Source: Aquatica leii
Taxonomy: Eukaryota > Arthropoda > Insecta > Coleoptera > Lampyridae
Length of the DNA: 64,000 bases
NCBI GenBank assembly: GCA_035610365.1
Contig: CM069432.1
Span: 259,033,177-259,097,176, forward strand
Direction of reading: 5' to 3'
Positions 35,072-44,789 of the stretch are shown here, one piece after another (position 1 is the first letter of the stretch; each line of letters starts with the position of its first letter). The notes beneath the pieces are model-generated. The model was not told the origin of the DNA, did no database searches, and saw only the letters and a program-made list of their open reading frames with translations. Position numbers and translations under genes: made by a program.

Positions 35072-36830
35072 CTTTTGTATTCCCAGAAGAAAAATGGTTC
35101 AGAGTTGTACTAAGAAATATCCACTATAACACACCAATAGAAGAAATTAAGAAATCATTAGCAAAAGAAGGACACACTGTAACAAAAATTATGAATGTTC
35201 ATAATAAAGTCGATAAGCAGCTTAAAAATCTCTTCTTTATAGACCTTAAAAGAAAGGAAAACAATAAAGGCATATACAACATAACAAAATTATTAAATGC
35301 TGTAGTAAGATTTGAAACGCCTTTTAACAAAACACACACAATACAGTGCAAAAGATGTCAAAACTACGGGCACACCAGAAATTAGTGCACACAGTCCTAG
35401 AAATGTGTCAAATGCTCTGGACATCATGACTATAGTACATGTAAAAAAAGAAAAGCAGATGGTAACCCGGCAGAATGTGCACTATGTAGAGGAGCCCATC
35501 CGGCAAATTACAAAAGAAACGGTAATACCTTCCAAGTAATTAACAAACCACAAACACAAAATGTAATTGCTGAAAAAGTACGCAACTGATGAGAACATTG
35601 CTATAAATGTAAGACCCACATATGCACAAATAGTACACCAATCAAATTACAACCATCGCAACATAATAACAAATCCAGTAGTATCTAATAACCATCAACA
35701 ACACAACGAATTATCTAACTTTTTTAACATAATATCAAATTTACAAAAAACAATAGAAGAACAACAACGAACTATCAGCATGTTAACAAATGAAATTCAA
35801 CAACTAAGACAACTAATTACCAAAAATAAATAATGACACAATTACTGAGAATAGCTGAATGGGACGCAAACGGAGTTTTAAAAAACAAACATGAAATTCA
35901 AATCTTTTTTATCATTAAACTAAATAGACATATTATTAATATCCGAGTCTCACCTGTACATCAGTGCACAACTTAAAATCGCTGAGTATAACGTTTACAA
36001 TGCAGGACATCCAGATGCGGAAAGGAATGCCAGAAGTGAAGCAACAGTAATAGTAAGAAAAAACTATACATGCAGCTGCCATCATTATTGAAGATCAAGG
36101 ACCTCCACTATGTGTTTCAGCAATCTACTTCCTACCAAACTACCCTCCAAATAAGCATTCTTTTATAAAACTTTTTAGGGCACTCGGGGCAAGATATCTG
36201 GGGAAGATTACAATGCGGAACATAAAAGTTGGAGCTCAAGGTCATCACCACCAGGAAGAGGTAGATTTCTGTATGAAGTAATTCACGAAATGCGTTTAAG
36301 TCACCTGTCAACTTACAAACCGACATACTGGCCAACGGACCCAAATCGACTACAAGATCTACTAGACTTCTATATCGTTAACGACATATCTAAGAAACAT
36401 CTGCAAATCGAAACAAATGAACATCTGCTTTCCGTAATATCAAAACCAAAAGAAAAAACACAACCACCTAAGATAGTTAATAAAACAACAGACTGGGAAT
36501 TGTTCCAACAAATACTAGAAGAACAAGTAAATTTAAAAATGTTACTAAAATCGCCACAAGAAGCGGCTTGGGAATTAACAATACAAAATAAGAGGTATAG
36601 AAGGGTTCATGGGATCGAACTATGGGGCACGACATCTGACAGTAATATTGCAATTCTTGAACGATTCCAGAATAAGATTTTCCGATCTATAACTGATGCA
36701 CCATGGTACAATCCAAATAAAGACATCCGTCAAGATCTTCAAATACCTTCTGTAAAACAAGTGATAGTGAACTGCAGTGAGAAATACATTACAATCAAAG
36801 TCAAAGAATATAGAGAAAAATTGTTATTTT
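35072..36830 (+). mobile_element. Jockey-type LINE, internally deleted
   Basis: The element starts at once after the hAT-2 end and is 5' truncated. ORF1 pieces (35,080-35,830) contain the PRE_C2HC region and zinc knuckles (C-K-R-C-Q-N-Y-G-H). The ORF2 start is at about 35,840 (I-A-E-W-D-A-N-G-V), with decayed endonuclease to about 36,390 (P-T-Y-W-P-T-D-P-N-R, D-L-L-D-F). The frame 36,290-36,952 then passes from the post-endonuclease linker straight to the post-RT region (G-I-E-L-W-G-T-T-S-D, A-P-W-Y-N-P-N-K), so the RT core is deleted near 36,570. No poly-A tail was seen. Confidence 0.8.
35080..35833 (+). pseudogene. Jockey ORF1 (Gag-like) with PRE_C2HC region
   Basis: The first frame (to 35,385) has W-F-R-V-V-L-R-N-I-H-Y-N-T-P, F-F-I-D-L-K-R-K-E-N-N-K and V-R-F-E-T-P, the PRE_C2HC region of Jockey ORF1, followed by one knuckle, C-K-R-C-Q-N-Y-G-H. 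The remaining knuckles (K-C-S-G-H-D, C-A-L-C-R-G-A-H-P-A-N) are in other frames, and a coiled-coil-like C-terminal tail (35,567-35,833; E-E-Q-Q-R-T-I-S-M) ends it. ORF1 proteins bind the LINE RNA. The start is missing. Confidence 0.75.
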
Positions 36831-36952
36831 TTAACGTATTTTGCATTCCCTTCAAGAAATGGAATTTTTTTTCTAAAAAAAAATTGTCGCAAGCAAGATT
36901 CGAACCTAGATTATATATGGAATTCACTTTAAATTATAAATCAAATATCTAA
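36290..36952 (+). pseudogene. Jockey ORF2 deletion derivative
   Basis: An uninterrupted frame of 220 codons joins the end of the endonuclease and its linker (R-H-S/T-Y-W-P-T-D-P-N-R through K-T-T-D-W-E-L-F) to the region after the RT (R-R-V-H-G-I-E-L-W-G). Some 1.2 kb of RT core is missing in between, a size estimated from the family. The frame is open by chance across the deletion and is not expected to give an active protein. Its last 40 codons run past the LINE into unrelated AT-rich DNA. Confidence 0.7.
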
Positions 36953-37940
36953 TACTCTGTTAATGTTAGAAAAAAATTGTATTTAAATAAAATCTTAGGA
37001 AGATGTAACTCTATAAGAAACTGTAAAAATAATTCAAATAATTTACATGCGTACAACATTATTTAAGAAAAACTGTTAAAAATGGCGGATACACCCACTT
37101 TATCAGACCCATCTTTTGATGAAACCGAGAGAATAGTTTCAGTTTCATCTGTGTTATAAATGGGTGTATTATTTTCCCTGCTTTTGTGAAAGCCTTCCTG
37201 GGGTAAGTATAGACTCATATTTTTGTGATTTATGTTGATTTTCCCGTAATTGTCATAACGATTTACTATAATTAGAAGTTCTTGGTTAGTTAAGCAACCT
37301 TTCAAAGAATCTAAGGAAGAAGTCGTATATGTACTTCCTGTGATGTTCAAATAACCTTGGAGACACACGTGCAGTGAGAATAGTGCAAACCACTCGGATG
37401 GTTGACGCATTCATTGTTGGTCGATATGCAATTTAATTTAGATACGATCACATATTTAATTTTATTTCATTTTCTTAACGGTTTTAGGGGATGATTGAAG
37501 CGTGCCGATAACTATCTGCATCACTTGGACAACTGTAAGTACTTTTTTTTACTTGTCATTAATTTGTGAAATACGTGCGACAGATATGTATATAGCTATT
37601 ATCACAATTAACGCGTGCAGACTTTTGTTTCTATGGTTTCAATTTACGCTGAAAGCGTTTTACTACGGGTGTGAAGTCACTAGTTTCGCATTAGCTCAAC
37701 GCTTAACTCTAAAATTACGTATTACTTGATTTTGCAATACTGTAAATACTTTGATAGCTTTATGTGTGGAGAGTTGCCTAACTTTTAGGACTTGTATCAA
37801 CGCTATAACTTTGATATTTATAGAATTATTCTTTGCTACTATATATGTGCTTAATTCTGACTTGGCTACGTAATTCTTTCACCCTCTTTTTCCCTTATTA
37901 TTCAAAAATAAATATATTTGTCATTTAATTTGTTTTATAA
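36840..37940. other. Unassigned stretch with a small plus-strand ORF
   Basis: A 25-codon plus-strand frame at 37,082-37,159 starts in good context (aaaATGg) and reads M-A-D-T-P-T-L-S-D-P-S-F. It could be the start of a host exon, but there is no clear splice donor. The minus-strand frame at 37,063-37,410 (115 codons) overlaps it and is not recognised. The rest is AT-rich with no repeat ends. Confidence 0.3.
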
Positions 37941-40560
37941 TTTAGCACAACGAATCTTACAACCCAAATATCCAACCCAACTGAGTTAGACGCTAACAAT
38001 TTAAATTGCGACAAAAACCCTCGTAACAATGCTAGTGTAAAAAATCAAATTAAAATTGTCCAAAAGCAAACTCAAGCAGATATGTTAAATTTAAGAGAAG
38101 AAAACGGAAAACAATTAATGAATGATTAAAATATTAATATTAAATAAATAAAAACAATAGAGGACAAATTAGAAGACATAAAAATCGAATTAACTGCTGT
38201 TAGGAAGGAAGGAAGTGCCTACCTTCAAATTTTAATGGTAAAGTTTCTAGTCAACCTACCACAAACAGTTTGAAACAGCTGTTACGAACTCTTAATTTTA
38301 CGTTTAGAACTGAGATATGGAAATGCTCATCTTCAACAGGTGTACCAAGCCAAAATAAAAAATCGTGTTTAGAAAGCTGCGAAAAGTCTTCAATAGTTCG
38401 AGGCTGACAATGCTAGATTGACACGGCTTGCGTATCCTGCAGCGCCAGATACCTTTTTGGAGCAATTAGGTATTCAAACGTTCGTGGACGACCTCCGTGA
38501 CAGCGAAACGCAACAGACTCTACAGTTAGCTCAATAAGACATTGGATGACGCTTTAACCCACACCTTAGAATTTGACGTAGCGAAACAAGCGTCGCACCG
38601 AGGCAGTTATAAGCTCCACTGTGCTGCAGAAGTACCTGCGCAGACAAAGAAAAGCTTTGAAGAAATAGTGCGATGTGTATTCCTCGAACAAGTAACTCGA
38701 GATAGAAAAGTAACGTGCTGGAATTGCGGAAAAGTGAGCCAAGTACGACGACGCTATATTAAGCCCAAAAGAAGACCAGACGAACGTTCGTAAAACTAGA
38801 GCAGGTCGACTAAATGGAGCGAAAGTCTCTAAAAGTAACATTCAAACGGCATTGCCTATGGAGCAGTTGCACAGAATTTATCTTAATAGCAAGATCAATG
38901 ATAGAAGTATTCAGTTACAAGTTGACACGATGAAGACCATCATTCGCCCTGACATCCTATTGGAAAATGAGAAGACATCACCAGTAACAGTACGACTTCG
39001 AACGGCGACAGGCACAAAAATAGCTATTTACGGACAAATAAAAGTGACCATTGTTTTAGAAAATGGAGTACTCCATCATCAAGTATTGATAGCCGACATG
39101 ACGGAAGAAGCTATGCTGGGAATGGACATTATAAAAAAGTATGGGTTCTATTTCGGTATGAAGATGTTCTTAAGATTGACAGTAAAGAAATGTTTTTTAA
39201 TTTCTTAGAAAAAGCACCCGTGCGAGAATATAGACGTAAAATGTTGATTCAGCAGTATCAAGATGTGATTGCGCTAGAAAGTGTTTGCAAAGGAAGAACA
39301 AACGTAATGAAGCATAAAATTAATACCAAGACGCTCAGTCGATACGACAACATCCTTTGGCAATACGAGAAGAAGCTGAAAAAGCAATTACGGATACAGC
39401 AAGAAAACGTTGAACCTTTAAATAGTTTATAGGCGTCCCCAACGGTGTTAATAAAAAAAAAAGATAGATCAACAAACCCAGTGGGTTTCACGTTGATTTT
39501 AAAGAGTGGTTACTGGTAGAATTGTAACCTAAGGACCGTTAAAATATAGCATTTACCATTGGAACTGGTTTGTGGCAGTTAACTGTAATGCTCTTCGGCC
39601 TATGTAACGCTTCTGCGACGTTCGAGAGTTTTATGGAGACCATCTTGCGCGGACTGTCTTGGAAGACGTGCTTGGTTTATCTAGATGATGTGATCGTGGT
39701 TGGAAACTCGTTTAAAGACCATTTAAACAACCTGAAGAAAGTTGTTACACGTCGTTATTTTGTATTTTCTTATTCTAAATTAAAATTAACGTCTGCACTG
39801 TTTATACGCCGCTACTGATTCTCCTTACGCATGGGGATAAACGCGATACGCAACTAACGGCGTTTTTACCTGTTTGAAACCGCTGAGAACGTTTGTGTAG
39901 GATTAGCACACCGTGACTTGCAATCCGCTTGCCGAATCAAAATGAGTTAGTCGTTTGCCATTAACTTGCAAGAAAATTCTCATAACAAAGTGCTCCAACG
40001 ACTACGTGGGGTAAATGTAAAACTGAGCCCAACGATGTTCTACATATTTAAAAAAGAAGTGCAAGTGGTAAAGCCTTTAACAAAATTGACTGAAGAAATA
40101 GCAGAATTTAGATGGAATGAAGACTGCGTAAACGCTTTCAATTCACTAAGACAGGTCTTAGTCACTTGGCCAATCTTGAGTCATCCAAGAAAACATGGAA
40201 AATTTGTTTTGGATACCAATTCAAGTAATCTGGCCATAAGTGCAGTCTTTTCACAAGTGCAAGATTGACAAAGAAAAGTCATCGCATATTTTAGGAAAGT
40301 TTTGTCCAGGCCAGAAAGAAATTATTGCGTGACTAGAAGAGAATTGTTAGCAGTAGTAAAGTCTATAAAACTCTTTTATAAATACTTGTATGGATGCTGA
40401 AAAATGGTATTGCAGTTTCGTAATCCGAAAAGAAGCGAGATGGATTCAGATTATGACTATAATATAGAACACCGTGTCGGAAGCAGTCATCGGAACGCTT
40501 GGTCTTTCATTAAAAACTTAAACCAGATTAGATCAAGTCGGAAAATGCACTTGTACTCCT
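37940..40560 (+). mobile_element. Gypsy LTR retrotransposon, family M, broken
   Basis: A Ty3/Gypsy fossil of the same family as the copies at 10.5-13.1 kb and 51.5-54.1 kb. Its parts are: gag (37,940-38,800, ending in a C-W-N-C-G knuckle), protease (38,850-39,180; R-P-D-I-L-L and M-L-G-M-D), RT (about 39,480-39,800; L-F-G-L-C-N-A and Y-L-D-D) and RNase H (about 40,020-40,450; R-R-E-L-L-A-V-V). Integrase, macro segment and LTRs are not seen. It is broken, with about ten or more interruptions, and is old. Confidence 0.75.
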
Positions 40561-41213
40561 CGGGTATATCTTGACTACGGTAGTCTTTGTAGTCGTTGGC
40601 GTATAATTTCTGTTTAATCTAGATTTGATGAAAGGTGTATCCGAAACAAGAAACTAATCCACTGCCTCAAATTTAAAAATAAAAATATTGTTGCTTGTAG
40701 ACAAAGTAGATCATGATTGAATTTGTCGTTTTGATGATGACGAAAATAGATTTGATCTTTGCCGAAAGATTAGATTCTATTCTAGCAAGTTTCATTTACA
40801 CTCTACAATTACTGCAAAAGCATAAAAGCATATAGGTCACTTTGGGCTTCGTAAAATCTGACACGTTTCACATAACCGGTTCTAAAAAATCTTCATAAAT
40901 AAAAAAAAAATTTGAAATTACCGTATTTTTTTCAGTTTTAAACGCTAACGTCATCTAAATTTTTGACATTTATAATCTTTTAAGCCTAGGTAACAGACGA
41001 AAACACGCATTCTTTTGGCAACTGACTTTTCATTTGTAACGTTTTATTTTTGTTTAGAAATTTGTAATGGTAAAATAATCTAAAAAACTTTTGTAAATGG
41101 CTCAACCGTCTCCAATCTTTTCTCCGCAAAAAAATTTTAAATATGGAGATACCCGACAGGTTAGTAACATTATCACTAATGCTAGACTCTTGTGTTAGAT
41201 AAATACATTCTAG
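40560..41213. other. AT-rich stretch without a supported gene
   Basis: Nothing recognised. An attctag at 41,207-41,213 could serve as a splice acceptor for the ORF that follows, but the pyrimidine tract is poor. Confidence 0.4.
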
Positions 41214-42290
41214 GAACGACCGCCTCATTACAAAAATCATTGCTGCTTGACACGCCAAAGTGAAAAGAAATCTGATGTGTACGTACATCGATTCAACAGA
41301 ATTCCTAATTCGTCAAATAGTTTTCAACGAAATGACTGGCGAACGGGCAATCAAATCCATCAAAACATGTACAAGCACGAATTCAGCGATTACAATAATG
41401 CTAGTGCGCTATACTTAAAAAAACAATTTGACAACTTAACTTTAAACCCAAAAGGTTTACAAACAAATATCTCTCCGTGTAAATTCACAAAATCTATAAA
41501 TAAATATTGTTACTTCGAAAAACAAAATTCAAAATTTTCCCAATCCAAATCGAATGGTGCAAAAATACATAAATCATTTCTGTTTAAGCCCGAAAATAAA
41601 GCCATCGTAGATAAGTTGGAGGAGACGTATTGGTCAAAATGGAAACCCAACAAAAATTTGTTTTATCGGAATATGTGTCCTAAAACCAAAGGTCTATACA
41701 CCGAAAACGAAAAAGTAGAAGTACCTTACACACCTGCCACGGAAACAAAAGAACGCGGAGATTCAAACGAAGGAATCGCAATTATTCCACATAATACGCC
41801 AAATGAAGACGCTAGCGTGGCAATAGAACCGACGAAAAGTGAAGCGACGAAAAGTGAAGTCAAAGTAGTTGGTGCACTAGAAGAGGAGAAAATTGAAGAA
41901 GAAATTAAAATACAAAATTTAGAAGAAAAAGATCCAGCTACAACGGAAACGCCGGTTGTTGAAAATAAGGCGATTATACTTATGCCAGAATCGCCTTCCG
42001 AATTTGACGTGAACGAATTAAAACATACAGATTCATTCATTTTGACTGCAAAGAAAAAAAGTATGGAAAAATCGCATTATCAACAACCCAAATGCATCAA
42101 ATTATTTAAAAGTGCTGGCTACACTACTAAGGCATCGACTAGTTATATAAAAGGCGGCAGTTATCCATTAAAATCCTGTTTGAAAAAAGAGAAAAACGAG
42201 TCCAAAATCTCGTGTCTGTCGGGACATTCTGTGACTCCAGTTAGAAGTACTTATCGTCGCCCAGGAAAAGCAAATAGATTTACTACATAA
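41214..42290 (+). CDS. Intact long ORF of unknown function, not transposon-like
   Basis: An open frame of about 350 codons follows a TAG at 41,211 and ends at TAA 42,288-42,290. It has no ATG at its start; the first in-frame ATG is near 41,369 (M-Y-K-H-E-F), so the start is either there or in an upstream exon. The protein is hydrophilic: a Lys/Asn/Ser-rich N-terminal half, an acidic Glu-rich middle (about codons 175-250, coiled-coil-like), and a basic C-terminus with S-Y-P-L-K-S-C-L-K-K and R-R-P-G-K-A-N-R-F. There is no signal peptide or membrane segment. I do not recognise the family. A partial copy at 55,898-56,209 keeps the C-terminus with mostly silent differences, which supports real coding. 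A Gypsy element lies upstream and a DD41D transposon downstream. Confidence 0.6.
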   Translation, partial: ERPPHYKNHCCLTRQSEKKSDVYVHRFNRIPNSSNSFQRNDWRTGNQIHQNMYKHEFSDYNNASALYLKKQFDNLTLNPKGLQTNISPCKFTKSINKYCYFEKQNSKFSQSKSNGAKIHKSFLFKPENKAIVDKLEETYWSKWKPNKNLFYRNMCPKTKGLYTENEKVEVPYTPATETKERGDSNEGIAIIPHNTPNEDASVAIEPTKSEATKSEVKVVGALEEEKIEEEIKIQNLEEKDPATTETPVVENKAIILMPESPSEFDVNELKHTDSFILTAKKKSMEKSHYQQPKCIKLFKSAGYTTKASTSYIKGGSYPLKSCLKKEKNESKISCLSGHSVTPVRSTYRRPGKANRFTT

Positions 42291-42870
42291 GGCTCATGTA
42301 ATTTTTTTTTCTAAGCTGACAGATTAAAAAAAAGTATTGTATTTTTAATTTCGTACGTTTAATTTTATCTACCTTGGTACAGAAACACAAAATATCTGCT
42401 CTAACAATACGTTGCCCAGTATACAACACGTTGATGGTGGTCTCTAATTCTGGTTTCGATAAATATTTCGGAACGTTTCTCTGAACCTTCATTCTTTGTA
42501 ATGAGAAGCCGAGTCAAATCAGAAAAGTCATCAAGTGTTAATTAAGGTCGCTTTCAGAATCAGCACTTGATCTTTTTGCCATTTCTGGAAATTTATAACT
42601 TATAAAAAACCAATAGCAATTTACCACCGATACAAATATAGTAGACTAAATTAATTTGTCAAAAATTAAAGTTGATTTAAAGGGAATAGCAGTACAAAGT
42701 AAACCCAACAAAAAAACAACATATTCTTTATAGGCGTTCAAATTGATTTTTTTTCGCTATTCTAAATGACTTTTTGTAACGGTATCGATGCTTCAAGAAC
42801 GTGCCTGCTCAGCCTCCGAAACGATACCTTGTCAAACACGAAACAGACGAAGAAAAGCGGAGTGTATATA
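42291..42870. other. 3' flank of the unknown ORF, duplicated at 56.2 kb
   Basis: About 175 bp after the ORF (to about 42,466) match 56,210-56,405, including a ccagtatacaacacgttgatgg stretch in shortened form (acacgttgatggtggtctct). On the minus strand an ATG at 42,577 opens a short frame M-A-K-R-S-S-A-D-S-E-S-D that soon stops, and further open stretches follow. This may be a remnant of a convergent gene, but I cannot name it. Confidence 0.35.
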
Positions 42871-44194
42871 CAGCGTGGCGGAGACCCAATGACCACATTT
42901 GAAATGGACACCATACTTTAATTTTCGAGTTATCGGGATGAAAAAATCACAGTTTGTAGCTAATAAACGGAAGTTTTATTGTAATACAAAAGAAAATTAA
43001 TTATGATAAATAATGTCCGAAAAATGCCGTCCTTCCACGGTGATGCATTCGTGCAAACGGTCCTTAAAGTTCCTCATCATATCTTCCAACATTTCAACCG
43101 GAATTGCTGCGATTTCACGTCGTATAACTTCTTTTAATTGTGGAATAGTGCGTGGTTTCTCAACGTACACTTTCGACTTGAGGTACCCCCATAAAAAGAA
43201 ATCGCAGAGATTGAGGTCGGGCGAGCGGGGAGGTCACGGAACGTCACCATTTCTGGAAATTAGGCGTCCCCGAAATGTTTCACGGACGAGATTCATTGAA
43301 ACTCTCGCGGTATGAGCAGTGGCTCCGTCCTGTTGAAACCAGATGCTCTGACTGTCCCATTTATGTTTCTCGAAGTAAGAAATAAAAAATTCACGAAGCA
43401 TAACCACGTAGCGCTCTGAATTCACTATCACCGCCTGCCCTCTCTGATCTTCAAAAAAATAAGGTCCGATTATCCCAACTTTTGACAAAGCACACCACAC
43501 TGTAACTTTTTGACTGTGGAGAGGCTGTTCGTGCAATTCTCTAGGATTGTTAGGTGCCCAATATCTGCAATTCTGTTTATTTACATAACCCGCCAAGTGA
43601 AAATGTGCTTTGTCCGATGCGATAATCAATGCAAATTCGTCCTGAAGGATATCCAACATGCGCTCACTGAATTGCAAACGTTGAATGTTGTCAGATGGAA
43701 GGAGCCTCTGGACGATCATTATCTTGTAGGGATGGAATTTTAAATGTTTTTTCATAATGGTTTGAAGGTTTCGACGCGAAATTCCAAGTGCTTGGACGTG
43801 GTGTCTCGTTGAACGTCGCGGACTTCCCTCAACAGACACTCGGACACGATCAACATTTTCGGGTCCCACCACAGTTGGAACACGTGTAGAAGGGTTTTTT
43901 GGGACAACATTACCGTGTTGACGAAAATGTTCAACCCACTTAGAAATTGAACAGTTGTTCGGGAGAGTTGCACGTGGAGCGAGGTTGAAATGTGTCCGGA
44001 AAGCGCGACGTGTGGCCGCAAAACATTCATTATTACGAATAAACGCCTCTACGGCGATGTTGACTTCCCCAACGCGGCATGGTAACTAAACTTCCCACCT
44101 TAAGCTACCGACTGCGCTACAGAATGACATTTCCCCAACTACCCACTTCAAACCACGCCTTTTATAAATGTGGTCATTAGGTCTCCGCCACCTG
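42871..44194 (-). mobile_element. Tc1/mariner-superfamily transposon, DD41D group, nearly intact
   Basis: The element is 1,324 bp and is bounded by TA at 42,869-42,870 and 44,195-44,196. The inverted repeats read CAGcGTGGCGGAGACC and CAGGTGGCGGAGACC, followed by [C/T]AATGACCACATTT on both ends, about 28 bases. It encodes one transposase on the minus strand with a single internal stop. The spacing of the last two catalytic Asp residues is 41, which places it in the DD41D (rosa/visitor-like) group. It lies between the unknown ORF's flank and the hAT-B block and is absent from the duplicate at 56.4 kb, so it is younger than that duplication. Confidence 0.92.
42997..44080 (-). pseudogene. DD41D transposase with one nonsense codon
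   Basis: The frame is open from 44,085 down to the stop at 42,997-42,999 apart from a TGA at 43,234-43,236, where relatives have Trp in W-P-P-R-S-P-D-L. The N-terminal helix-turn-helix region (A-V-E-A-F-I-R-N-N-E, W-V-E-H-F-R-Q-H-G-N-V) and the three catalytic boxes are present: I-I-A-S-D-K-A-H-F, F-Q-Q-D-G-A-T-A-H and L-N-L-C-D-F-F-L-W. The only nearby ATG (44,078-44,080, reading M-P-R-W-G) is one base out of frame with the rest. The protein would cut at TIRs and insert at TA. With one stop and one start shift this copy is recent. Confidence 0.9.
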
Positions 44195-44789
44195 TACAAA
44201 CGGAAGCCAAATAACGGTTCACAACCTGCGCGCGCCTACCCGATACAATTCTGGTGTTTTCGGCGCTGTAGAAAATCTTTTCACAAAATTGGTTGATGGT
44301 TGAAAATTAGACCACAAACCAGTCATCCTAGAACTATGGTTTAACGTTTCAAACTGTAGTTTAAATTACGATATGAACTTAGATTTAACCACAACTGTGC
44401 ACCGCAAACTCAAACGCGATGATGCACTACCCAGAACTTTGACAAAGTCAAGGAAGCTACTCATCAACTTGAAGAACGCGTTTAATACCAACCATTTCAG
44501 ATGAAATGTGAATTAATCGAACTACTAAATGACACATTAAAACTGGCATTTTTTCACATTTAAAAAAAGTCGCCGACGTTACAGGCGCTAGGAAAATCTT
44601 TTTTTTTCCAAATAGACCAACGATGATTATTTGAGCTAAAGATTCTGGAAGACGCGCAGTTCAAATATAGGAAGCTTTATTTCGCAATCTACCAAAGACT
44701 ACAAGTAGTAAACCTGGAGGTTGAGGGTTTTAATTGCAATCTATCGACTGGGGCCATACGGATGCTTATGATTCAGTTTGTCACTAATC
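44195..44789. other. Unassigned stretch between DD41D and hAT-B
   Basis: No gene or repeat end is recognised in this segment. The corresponding place in the duplicated block (56,405-56,634) is only about 230 bp and does not match it. Confidence 0.4.

Noticed and set aside
36885-36910. A B-box-like ggttcgaatct (minus strand), as in tRNA genes and tRNA-derived SINEs
   Set aside because: No A box at the right distance, and the flanking bases do not form a T-arm stem. Probably chance in AT-rich DNA.
37063-37410. 115-codon minus-strand frame
   Set aside because: No motif or splice site I recognise, and a plausible start lies on the opposite strand. Not enough to call a gene.
40986-41288. 100-codon minus-strand frame upstream of the unknown ORF
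   Set aside because: It overlaps the start of the ORF that shows coding constraint and has no recognisable domain.
43752-44030. 92-codon minus-strand frame
   Set aside because: It is an out-of-frame reading of the DD41D transposase, whose helix-turn-helix motifs lie in another frame of the same bases.
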